NCBI GenBank assembly: GCA_000697475.1
Contig: JNEU01000742.1
Coordinates: 62,001-126,000 of the forward strand
DNA: 64,000 nt
DNA from: Lichtheimia corymbifera B2541
Taxonomy: Eukaryota; Mucoromycota; Mucoromycetes; Mucorales; Lichtheimiaceae
Direction of reading: 5' to 3'
Shown: one piece after another, positions 54,272 to 64,000 of the stretch
How positions within the stretch are numbered: position 1 is the first letter of the stretch
Layout of the letters: every line of letters starts with the position of its first letter
Notes under the pieces: generated by a model
What the model saw: the letters and a program-made list of their open reading frames with translations, nothing else
Database searches by the model: none
What the model was told of the DNA's origin: nothing
Program-made: the position numbers and the translations under genes

Positions 54272-55411
54272 TGATGTGGGATAAGCACAGCAATGAAACA
54301 ATGCCGACAAGTCGTTTGCGTAAATAACAATGTATTGGATAGCCTTCAAGCGCCATCGCTACTCGTTGGCAAGCAGCATGCAAGTTGGACATACATCATC
54401 ATCACCATCATCTTTCTGGATTCATGTCCCAGACTGCAACGAGGTGTTCGATTGACACATTATTCTTATTCCGTGGTCTATGGCATGTCCTCTCACTGGA
54501 AAGTGTCGGCTCAACGCTGCTTGTACACGGTAATATTGGAGATGTAAGTGCATACAGCATATCGTCATCCTTTCTTCACCATATCATGTTAACATGTTTC
54601 CTTTTAGAGACACACTTTCTCGATGATTTTTTGGCCCAGTACTCTCAGATCCCTTTACCTGCATCTTTCCATGCAACTATCCTCGTACGATCCTCTCCTC
54701 TTTCTTGGGTAATCCCACCTTGGCTGTAACCTGGATACGGTGTAATAAACGTGCTCCCGTTTCGGATCTGAAACCATAAGCATTTGATCTACTAGTGAGT
54801 GCACGATGATTGACCTGGAAGAGAAGCGATATCGAGATAACAAATGATGATAGATTGAAGATCCAGTGGAAGGTGGCGTCCATCATTGACAGTGTGCTGC
54901 AGTTGTGACACCAGAATTTATCATTATCAATGCGAAGAAGGTCACATGCAAGCGTAACTTTCTCTCCTCGATTATACTATTAACACAACTCAGCACGTAT
55001 CGGTGCTATCCTCCGGATACAATTGGCAGCAGCAACACCAACAAATATACTGAATATGCTCCAATCTACATTCATCGAGGTACCAAAAGAACAGTAAAGA
55101 TCAAAACTCATATAGCTCATCATTGGCTAATTCCATTTTCAGGTATTATACAACGACATGGGGATATCCAGGTAATGAAATCATGAGTCTGTTTGATGAA
55201 GATTTTTAATCATGACATTTAGACAAATACCAAATTCCATGACAAGAGCGTCGTGTAACCAAGAAACGGTCGATGAGCAACATTGCAGGAAATTGTGATG
55301 GTGGCACTAGGACTGCTGCATTTAAATAGTCACCGCTTTGCAGCTGCACCATTTCTTTCGCCTCTTCCCCCCTTTCTTTTTGCCCCTGGTGTGCAGTAAC
55401 TACGGCCCAGC
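54272..55411. other. Intergenic region before PLD1
   Basis: No supported gene. Several short frames on both strands lack motifs. A pyrimidine-rich leader (about 55345-55390) precedes the PLD1 ATG, with a TTTAAATAG at about 55320. Confidence 0.35.
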
Positions 55412-58400
55412 ATGTCAAACGCCGTTCCGGATACCGCGTATTGCTATTTACATCGACGCCCTGCAACGCGTGAACCCCATTCTTCTGGTGAACCAGCCAC
55501 ACGAGATAGCGCCATCGATGTTGATCATTCATATAACATGTGGAAAAAAGCGCTGAGTCATCTTGCTCACGATGCTACTACTGCTACTACCGGTCATCGT
55601 TGGCATCGTCATTCTCGTCAACAAGTGGATGATCAAGAAGATGATCAGCTACCATCAACAGCAGATCTTGAGCGTATGGAACAAGAACACCCTGAGGAAG
55701 AAGATAATTTCTTTGCACACCCGTTCCCACAAGAAATGCCGATGCCGATGCCAGTGGCTGCAGCACCAGCCATGGGACCCATGCCACGCGCCAAATTTGC
55801 CCATATCTCTGTACCTGAGGATGAAGCTTCCAATGATACGGCTCCACAAGTAGAAGAAGGCGAAGCTTCAGGAGATGGACAAGAAGCACGTAATCACTGG
55901 GGAAAAATGGTTGACAAGATCAAGTTGATATCCAATATCCAAACGTTTTCCGGTCGTGAAGCCGTCACCACATCTATTGCACCTTATTATTCACCTCTTT
56001 TTGAACCTGCCTTTATCGCATTTACCAAGGATGAATATGGTCGTCGAATGGCAAGTTGCTCTTTTGGGATATATGTGTGTGTGCTATGCAGTCAGCTGAC
56101 AATTCGCTTATATTTAGCCTCCCATCATGCCTCCGATGATTTCGGTATGGAAGCTCTCCCCTTTCTGTTGTACGCGCTTTTGGCTGACACAATGTTTTAT
56201 AAAAACAGGTTTCCGTGACAGATTCCGAGTACATTAGCAGTCTTAGTCAATGGGTGTTTCGAGTCGAGTTGCAGTATGGCGATATCAAATGGGTCATCAA
56301 ACGCACCATTTCCGATTTTGTGACATTGCACTACACGCTCAAACTCAAATCAAGCGTATCTGATTATGTACCAGCACCACCCGCTTTTCCGGATGCACTG
56401 GCTAGTTTGTTCAACTCGGCAAAAACAAATCTCGGCTTAGACCGCCTCGAAGATGAAGTGCCTGAAGAAAATGAGGACGAGGAGGATGCGGAGCGTAAAA
56501 AAGAAGCGGCGCTTTCGCGTCGTGTTGCATTGACAGAGTACTTGCGTGATCTCGTGGATAGAGCACATATGCTTGTCAGCTATGATTTGTGCGAGTTTTT
56601 CGAGTTGTCGGCTGTAAGTATTGTGCAAGATATGGGCTGGAAAGGAAAAGAAGGCTTCCTGGAAAACCGGGTGCGTATCTCCAATCCCAACATGTGCCAT
56701 TTGTGGAAGACAGACCGGTGGAACAAGGAATGGGTGTTGTTGCGAGATTCGTAAGTAACACACATACAGGTCATATATATATGATGAACCCCATCTCATG
56801 CTATTGTGTGTAGTTATGTTGCCTTTTGTGACGATATTGCATCACCAACACCATCTGACGTCTTGTTGCTTGACAACACATTCACTGTGAAACTTTCCGA
56901 GCCTGGTCTTTTCCGAAGCTATCATATGACCTTGTCAACCAGATATCGTGAGATCGAGATCAAAGGCAGTCAACGCGAGGTAGAGGAATGGATGGAAAGT
57001 ATCGAAAAGGTGAAACAAGACAGCCCCTGGATCAAAAAGCACCGTTTTGGATCATTTGCACCTATTCGCCACAATGCCAAGGTCAAGTGGTTTGTGGATG
57101 GCGAAAGTAAGTAGCAGCACAGCATTTATTCGGTGGATAATGGTAACTGACAGGCGTTGCATGGTAGATCATTTCAATGCGGTTGCTGAAGCCATTTTAG
57201 CTGCCAAGACTGAGATTTACATTACGGATTGGTGGTTGACACCCGAATTGGTAAAAGAAGTCATCATAGCAACAAGTCGGACCAATGCACTAATGCATCT
57301 GATTATCTTTTAGTACCTCCGTCGTCCACCAGAAAAGAATGAAGAATTTCGCATCGATCGATTACTCAAACGAAAGGCCGAAGAAGGCGTCAAGGTGTAT
57401 ATCATTGTTTACAAGGAGATGTCTCTGGCTCTGACAATCGATTCAGCACACACCAAACAATGGCTACAAAGTCAACATGAAAACATCATAGGTAAACGAT
57501 TGTGTTTTTGAAAGGGGATGTTGCACAGGATGGTTAAACGGGAGCAATTTTGTATCATTTAGTGCAGCGCCATCCGGATAGACGTCCTTTTGATAGCCGT
57601 GATTCCATTCTTTTCTGGTCTCACCATGAGGTATGTTCAAAGAAAAGCAATATAATAGTCGCAAGTAGCTAACATCCGATCAGAAAATTGTCGTTGTCGA
57701 TAACCGTTTAGCTTTTATTGGAGGAGTTGACCTGTGCTTTGGGTAAGTGTAACACACACTCCGAATGTGGATGTTTGCATGATTTAACACACATGGCATG
57801 TTGCTCTTCTTTAGTCGTTACGATACCCATGCCCATCGTCATGCCGATTACCCGGCAAAAGGACATCAATACAAAATCTTCCCCGGTCAAGATTATTCGA
57901 GTCCGCGTGTTAAGGATTTTGCTGATGGTAGGGGGAACATTTTGCGCGCGCGGCATATATGCTGATTCCTACATGTAGTTGCTGCCAAGCATGATACCAC
58001 TCTTGTTGACCGAGAAGAGACACCAAGAATGCCATGGCATGATTTGTCATGCGCTGTGGTAAGTATAAGCTTTACTTGGATCTATTTTTTTTTTTTTTTT
58101 TTTGCAATTCCATTGATGATATGCTTTATAAGGTCGGTCCAATTGCACGTGATGCTGCACGCCTATTCATTGAGCGGTGGAATTATCTCAAGAGTACTAA
58201 GAGCATGCATCGTCCTGCTGTACCTTTCCTCATGCCAAAGGGTGAATATGTGGCTGCACGTGATGAGAGCAAATTCCAAGGCAAATGCCGTGTCCAATTG
58301 CTGCGAAGCGCTTCTAGTTGGAGTTCGGGAATCACTCGAGAGGTATGCATAAGGATGATTCGTGCGTGATACATAGGGCTCACTTTTTATCATAGCATTC

Positions 58401-60099
58401 CATTTACAATGCTTATATGGAAGCCATCACTCAAGCCAAGCACTTCATTTACATTGAAAACCAGTTTTTCAGTAAGTCAAGATGGGATTATATTACCTAC
58501 AATATCTCACGAGTATAACAGTTAGCTCCACTGGTGACGACAAGATTGTTCACAACAAGATTGGCCAAGCCATTTTGAATCGTATCAAGCGTGCCCATTA
58601 CAACAATGAAAAATTCAAAGTCTTTATCATCATTCCCCTTATTCCAGCATTTGAGGGTGATCTGACATCCGGTGATTCAATGGCAGCAAGGTACGCTTGA
58701 ACAAAGATGCCCAAATAATTTCATTCTCATTCATTGATGATTATTCATTATGTAGAGGCGTGATGCATTTCCAATATGTCTCCATATCCCGCGGCGGTGA
58801 ATCCATTTGCGAAAAGTTACGGGAGGAAGGTATCGAGCCGTCTGACTACATTGGATGGTACAGCTTGCGCAACTGGGATAAGATTGTACCGAGATTCCCC
58901 AAGAAAAAGACCAATGGCCATGTACCAGCAGAGAACAACGATCAAGAAGACCTGTCGACCATGTCGGATGATGAAAAGGATGTGCACGCTGATCCTCCCG
59001 CAGAAGAGGAGCATGATGACCGTGATTATTATGTGAGCGAGCTCGTTTACATTCATGGTATGTGTGTGTGATGAAGGAAAGGGTCATATGTATATAGGAG
59101 TTAACATTCAAAATAGACAAGTTGATGATTGTCGATGATCGTATTGTTATTATTGGCTCTGGTAAGCTTTCAGAAATGGGGGATAAGAAGCATCATGGAC
59201 ACTAATGTTTATTTTTCATTGTCTTATGCTAGCCAATATCAATGACCGGTAAGGAAGGAGCTGCATTTATTTCTTTTCTTGGTCACTAATGACACTATTG
59301 CAGATCCATGTTGGGTAATCGTGATTCAGAAGTTGCCATCTTTATTGAGGACAAGGAAATGATCCCATCGTATTTGAATGGCGAATTGGTAAATGCTACT
59401 ACTGCTACATGGGAGAGTTGGTTCATGGTTGCTGACTTTTTGAAATCTCTTTGATAGTACCAAGCTTCCAAGTTTGCTCACACACTTCGCATGCAGCTTT
59501 GGAAAGAGCATCTTGGTTTGCTTGATTTTGACGACTGGGATGCATTGATGGATGGAGATAACAACGACATCTTGCAAACATGTACCTCGGAAGGACTTGG
59601 ATATAACAGCAGTGCGTCAGGAGCATGCAATGATGTTGAAGGAAACACGGCCGTGACGGAAGACTTGGATATCAAAAACTGCGAGGCTGGTGAAGCTGTG
59701 CGTATTCTTGATCGTGTGAGCCGTACCAAGAGTATTTATGATCGCTTTGGACATGGACCAAGAGGACACCATCTTAAGGAAGCTGCTGCGCTTGATCCAT
59801 TGTCGGACCGTGGCTACTACAACATTTGGCGAAAGACAGCACGCAGCAACACTGAGATTTATCGTGATCTTTTCCGTTGTGTACCTGACGACACGGTGCA
59901 TACCTTTGATCAACATCATGCGTTTGTTTCCAAGGCACCTTATGGTCATGTTGCTGATCCTGATCGATCTGCCAGTGATATTGAAGAAAAGCTTTCTGTT
60001 GTCCGTGGACACTTGGTGGAATTCCCGATCGACTATCTTAAGGATGAATCGCTTATGAGCGCAGTGGAATCAATGGCACCCATGGTTCTTTTTACATAA
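55412..60099 (+). CDS. PLD1: Phospholipase D with PX and PH domains (PLD1/Spo14 type)
   Basis: Hydrolyses phosphatidylcholine to phosphatidic acid and choline at membranes in traffic and signalling. The first ~190 residues are a disordered acidic N-terminus. The PX domain follows (VTDSEYISSLSQWVFRVELQ, IKWVIKRTISDFVTLHYTL, with RVALTEYLRDLVDRAHML). The PH domain starts near WKTDRWNKEWVLLRDSYVAF. The catalytic half has two HKD motifs: SHHEKIVVVDNRLAFIGGVD and YIHDKLMIVDDRIVIIGSAN, the latter followed by INDRSMLGNRDSE. IYIENQFF and RSASSWSSGITREHSIYNAY are also family marks. The region after HKD2 ends FPIDYLKDESLMSAVESMAP. About 1,200 residues over many short introns, one with a 19-T run (58085-58103). 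Both HKD motifs are intact. The stop is 7 bp from that of convergent PDRG1. Confidence 0.96.
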
Positions 60100-60106
60100 A
60101 TCCCTT

Positions 60107-60731
60107 TTATTTCCGCGCAATACCATAGAGATCATCTGACGAGATAGCTTTCAAATCAAATCCCTTCAATCTATCCTTTCCTTCTAACTTTTCCAGGACC
60201 TGGGTCTTGTTCTTGATTGTTGCACGTGCAGTATCAATCTTTTCTGATAACTCATTTTGTTCTATCATTCACATCATCAATAACAATGTATATCAAATAT
60301 CATCCTATCCTATTTACTCACCTCGTTCAATGTGCTTTTTGGCATCCTCCACTGGTAGCTTTACAAACATATTCCCCATGTTGATCCATGCTTTTTTATC
60401 TAGTACACGTGGGTTATCCATCATCAGCTTTGTTGTCCCTCCCTTGTCTCCCCTAGTACTTGCCGCTACGTAAATTCTTGAACTGTCTCAAGCCTTCTCG
60501 ATTGCTGTTGCGTCGTCGATCATAGTCAATCACCTATCAAGTTGTCATCGATAAGCATGGACTTGGTTACATGGCAAGAAGAGTACGATGCATACAGCTT
60601 GTTTGTTGGTCAAGATCTCGTCTGCAATTCGCTCTCGTTCCGCAAAGGCTACTGGAGGTGTCAGAAGCTCCATATGTTTTTGAGTTTCCAATCCCCCAAT
60701 TACCTTGTTCTAGTTGGCTAGCAAGATCCAT
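60107..60731 (-). CDS. PDRG1: PDRG1-like prefoldin-family protein
   Basis: Small beta-prefoldin-like protein; in animals PDRG1 is a subunit of the R2TP/prefoldin-like (PAQosome) co-chaperone complex that helps assemble RNA polymerases and PIKKs. Exons: MDLASQLEQ, then VAFAERERIADEILTNKQA, VIDYDRRRNSNREGLRQFKN, then INMGNMFVKLPVEDAKKHIE and, after another intron, QNELSEKIDTARATIKNKTQ and LKGFDLKAISSDDLYGIARK. The NREGLR and GNMFxKxP motifs match PDRG1. The coiled-coil/beta/coiled-coil plan and about 130 residues fit the family. The intron after FKN is ambiguous; a 70-nt phase-1 intron giving FKNLHKKAWINMGN keeps the frame best. Each exon is too short to stand out alone. Convergent with PLD1. 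Confidence 0.8.
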
Positions 60732-61169
60732 TTGTCTGTGTATTGAAAGAAGTAGAATAAAAAAGGGCAGCTGAGAAACAAGTCAGCAGATTGTAATGCG
60801 TTGTAGTTGTGTTGCATCGTGGGTCGCGTTGCCTAGCAACATCACCTTTCTTTTGGTCTTCATTTCTACCATCCAATATATTATGCTTTCCTTGTACTCA
60901 ACCGATCGCTTTAATGCAGCATTCACCCACTCTTATATGCTCGGAGGAACCTGCCATTGGATACCACCACATCATCCGTGTATTATCAGACAATGTCTTT
61001 GTTGTAAATTTTATTGATTCAAATCCTGTACATTTAGATCCAACGAGAGCAACTAGAACTAAACATGGCGGTGGATTGATAAGTGTGTAGGGAGCGCCAC
61101 TGCATAAATTGGGTCGCCCAAAATTGATTCAGCCTGTGGACTTCTTCCCGCAGGCGTATATTTCACTCC
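60732..61169. other. Divergent intergenic region PDRG1 / PPE1
   Basis: Promoters of two divergent genes. No clear TATA box, repeat or other gene was seen. Confidence 0.4.
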
Positions 61170-62757
61170 ATGTCGTCACTGCAAAAGGAACTGTTCAAGA
61201 AAAGAAATGCCACCGAGGAAACGAATGAGCAAAAGGAAAATGACGATTTAGCACCCCTTCAAAGGTAAAGTTTGGAGTGCCTCCTTGCTCGATAACGCCA
61301 TTTGTTCACTCTTTCCCATGTAGCCCTTCATTGTTCAAACGTGGTCAACCTTCAGCCAAATATGCGCCTGTCTCTTGGGACAAATACTTTGACACCTATC
61401 AAGATGTAGCCATACCCGACACGTCCGATATATCCTTTTTCTCATATTGCATGGAGCTTTATCTGATTATGCATGTCATCCTTAACAGCCTATATACGTC
61501 TTTCGTGTCTATAGGATCAATGGATCAGCTAATGCCAATACCCCTGTGTTTATATTTCATCATGGCGCCGGTCATAGTGCGCTCTCGTTTGCATTGACAG
61601 CCAGCCACATTAGGGAAATGACTAATGGAGAATGCTCGATCATTGCCTTGGATGCACGTGGACATGGTATGTTCAAAAACTACTACTATTACTACCTCTA
61701 TTGTATCCTGACAAGGCATGCCTACCTTAGGTGATACACGAACAAGCAATGATACCGACTATTCGCTCAGTACGCTCAGTGACGACCTCGTGAATGTTAT
61801 TCAGGCTTTATACAATGGTCAAGATACGCCGGATCTGTGCTTGGTTGGCCACAGGTAAATTTGGATGCTTATGGAGAAGGGATCAAGGACTAAGCGAGAA
61901 TTGTTGTTCTAGTATGGGTGGATCAGTTGTCGTTGATGTCACATCGCGTAAGCGATTGAAGAACGTAGTCGGTGTATGCGTGTTGGACGTGGTTGAGGGT
62001 AAGTGGAACAGGTGTAAGAGCAAGCAATGTATTGATTCGGTGATAAGGTTCGGCAATGGATGCGCTTTCCTCCATGACAAGCATATTGAATACTCGGCCT
62101 CAACGCTTTAAGACTATTGAACAAGCAGTACAATGGAGGTAATGAATCCATATGGAAGAGAAGGGAATAGGATATACTGATACTTTTCTTTTGAATAGCG
62201 TCAGATCTAATACAGTCAGGAACTTGGAGTCGGCAAAGGTATCCGTGCCACCGCTCGTAAGGTCAACCGATGATGATGCTTTGGGATGGAGAACCGATTT
62301 GATCAAAACCAAACCTTTTTGGACAGGTGAGAGGGACGTGAAATGATGATGCAAAGGGATATTCTTCATTAATGAATGGATCTATAGAATGGTTTACTGA
62401 TCTCTCCAGCAAATTTTTGGCTTGTCCAGCTGCCAAGTTGCTTATCCTTGCAGGTAAAAGATTGGACGTATGCAGCATATATCCATTGTTCATTCTTTTT
62501 CCTTCCGTATAGGCACCGATAGATTAGACAAACCATTGATGATTGGACAAATGCAAGGTAAGGGAAGGTTGGTGTAAAGAGAGAGAGAGAATGTGTGCAC
62601 TCAAATATCAATGGTAGGCAAATTCCAGCTTCATATTATCCCCGAAGCAGGCCACTTTTTACAAGAAGATGCACCTGTGAATACAGCGAGAAGCCTCGTA
62701 GAATTCTGGAGACGTAACAAACGGCTCGTACTTCCACCCAAAGTGCAAATAAAATAA
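61170..62757 (+). CDS. PPE1: Protein phosphatase 2A methylesterase (PME-1)
   Basis: Serine hydrolase that removes the C-terminal methyl ester from the PP2A catalytic subunit. Exons: [55 protein letters not shown], then [20 protein letters not shown] (oxyanion-hole HGAGHS). [12 protein letters not shown] follows, then [17 protein letters not shown] with the nucleophile Ser split by an intron. A lid region ([13 protein letters not shown]) precedes [20 protein letters not shown] and [14 protein letters not shown] with the acid, and [14 protein letters not shown] with the His. All triad residues are present. About 380 residues, normal for PME-1, over many short exons. Some internal borders (61440-61515) are approximate. 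Confidence 0.93.
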
Positions 62758-63091
62758 AATAGAGTTTGTCATTTTCTTTAAGTAAACTGCTATATGTGAC
62801 GAGACAGGTCGACTGCGTCTCAAAGACACGAGTCTCGATACAGTCGGTTTTAGTCGTCTTGTGTTTGTCTCGAAATCCTGTCTGGGCGCACGTTCAGATC
62901 TTTAACAGCCAAACGGCACAATTCGGGATCTCTTGAAAAAAATTTCGTGATAAGAAAAACATAAAAGCTGCAGAGGCTGGAGGGCTATTTAACCTTTTTT
63001 CAATAGGTGTCAGTCACGAAACACAATGATCCCCGCCATACTCCGTTCATTTCAATCCCCTTCTCCAATCTGCATCATTCAAACAACAGCT
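62758..63091. other. Convergent 3' region PPE1 / CBS
   Basis: About 334 bp between two convergent stops. It shows no gene or clear repeat beyond AT-rich sequence. Confidence 0.4.
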
Positions 63092-64000
63092 TTATAGAAA
63101 TTGTCGTCGATGCAAAAAGCTAAGTAAATCATATTTCGTAGCTACACCAAGACACCATTTTCGATTGACATCGGTAACCATAGCAAACGAGTTCTTTTCA
63201 AAGAATTTGGCTATCGAGGATAATAAAGGCCATTAGCACTGTAATCACTACAATCCCCCCGCCAATGATATAACTTACCAAGATCCGCGAGACTGGTATC
63301 GGGTGTAATCAATTGATACTTCAATGTACCAGTGGCCTTTTTAAATGTGAACATGCAATCCTGTACTGCTGTCTTGGGTTGAATGACACCTTGATCCAGC
63401 CGTTCTTGCAGTGTCGTCAATGATACGTATCCAACCAATTTCTTGTTGTCAGTGCGAATGACCGGTAGTTGAGAAAATTCACGTTCCAACATGAGATCCA
63501 ATGCATATGATACGGTGGCCGTGGGCGGAATCGTTACTGCTGCTGGAAGCTGTAGGTCTTCAACACTTGCCTATATTATGTACATCATGAGATTCTCCTA
63601 TTATCAACTAGACCAATATTACTTACTGCACGGTAGCGATCCGTGGAGAGGAATTCGAGTTCTTGAGCCATTACATCGTCAGCCAAGTTGTTCTCCAAAA
63701 GCCAATCATCATTCAACAAGGTGGATCCATAATTCTTAGCCGTATCATTCAAAATGACGACTGAGCGATATTCATGCGTAGTGTGTTGGGAGAGCGTAGT
63801 TGCATGTTGAATGGCAGCTGCGACCACAGCACCCGATGATGGTCCTAACCATTGTTGCTTATAAGCGATCACGACGTTCCAATATCCAATAGTGTCCAAA
63901 TCTTACCGCAAAAGATGCCATCACCACGGATAAGACGACGAGCAGTAGAGAATGCATCTTTGTCAGATACCTTGAACCAGCCATCCACCTTGGATCGGTC
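63092..64000 (-). CDS. CYS4: Cystathionine beta-synthase, C-terminal half (5' end outside the window)
   Basis: PLP enzyme joining homocysteine and serine into cystathionine in transsulfuration. The window holds the end of the catalytic domain (VDGWFKVSDKDAFSTARRLI, GDGIFCGGPSSGAVVAAAIQ, NDTAKNYGSTLLNDDWLLEN). A C-terminal Bateman pair of CBS domains follows: VSYALDLMLEREFSQLPVI with LVGYVSLTTLQERLDQ, and DTSLADLAKFFEKNSFAMVT with LGVATKYDLLSFLHRRQFL at the stop. Introns interrupt at about 63201-63245, 63570-63626 and 63893-63905. The presence of both CBS domains fits the fungal and animal long form. The PLP-binding Lys lies outside the window. A bacterial-type cysteine synthase is excluded by the Bateman module. 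Confidence 0.95.

Noticed and set aside
54677..54886. Minus-strand frame starting with a hydrophobic stretch, possible small secreted protein
   Set aside because: No TATA or conserved Cys pattern, and no good exon continuation.

Overview
The window looks like nuclear DNA of an early-diverging filamentous fungus, most likely Mucoromycota, order Mucorales. The reasons are gene dense DNA with many short GT-AG introns, TATA boxes and pyrimidine-rich leaders, a trifunctional His4, and animal-like genes that Dikarya are generally thought to lack (nicastrin, a class C receptor). The species cannot be fixed by eye.

Layout, left to right. 1-3099 (-): 5' half of clathrin heavy chain, cut by the window start. 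3834-6513 (+): GH27 alpha-galactosidase with a C-terminal membrane anchor. 6820-8518 (+): short/branched-chain acyl-CoA dehydrogenase. 8791-9111 (-): small secreted Cys protein without an ATG. 10109-12675 (-): nicastrin. 13568-14266 (+): mitoribosomal mS26. 14389-15758 (-): PAQR receptor. 17248-18408 (+): TALE homeodomain factor. 18904-20367 (-): GPI mannosyltransferase II. 20586-25044 (-): class C GPCR with a PH-like tail. 26653-29342 (+): HIS4. 29912-31266 (+): unknown multi-exon gene.

31.7-39.3 kb is a gene-poor repeat island. It holds a 4.06-kb palindrome (31706-35762) built of smaller palindromes, a second inverted repeat with ORF-bearing arms (about 35.89-37.80 kb), and a third copy of the palindrome arm (from 37.86 kb). 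A roughly 100-bp core that can encode a 33-residue peptide recurs throughout. I found no transposase or reverse transcriptase in it.

39559-41026 (-) and 41637-43840 (+) are a divergent bZIP / DHA2-type MFS pair. Then follow long-chain acyl-CoA synthetase (44761-47149, +), an ACS-type MFS permease (48014-49880, +), a TMEM135-like protein (50023-51958, -), a poorly supported ORF (53699-54271), PX-PH phospholipase D (55412-60099, +), PDRG1 (60107-60731, -), the PP2A methylesterase PPE1 (61170-62757, +), and the 3' half of cystathionine beta-synthase (63092-64000, -).

There are no operons. Functional themes are membrane traffic and signalling (clathrin, PLD1, GPI18, nicastrin, PAQR, class C GPCR), lipid metabolism (ACADSB, LACS, TMEM135) and amino-acid metabolism (HIS4, CBS). 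Most family calls rest on conserved motifs read across splice junctions. Exon borders were set by eye and may be off by an intron in places.
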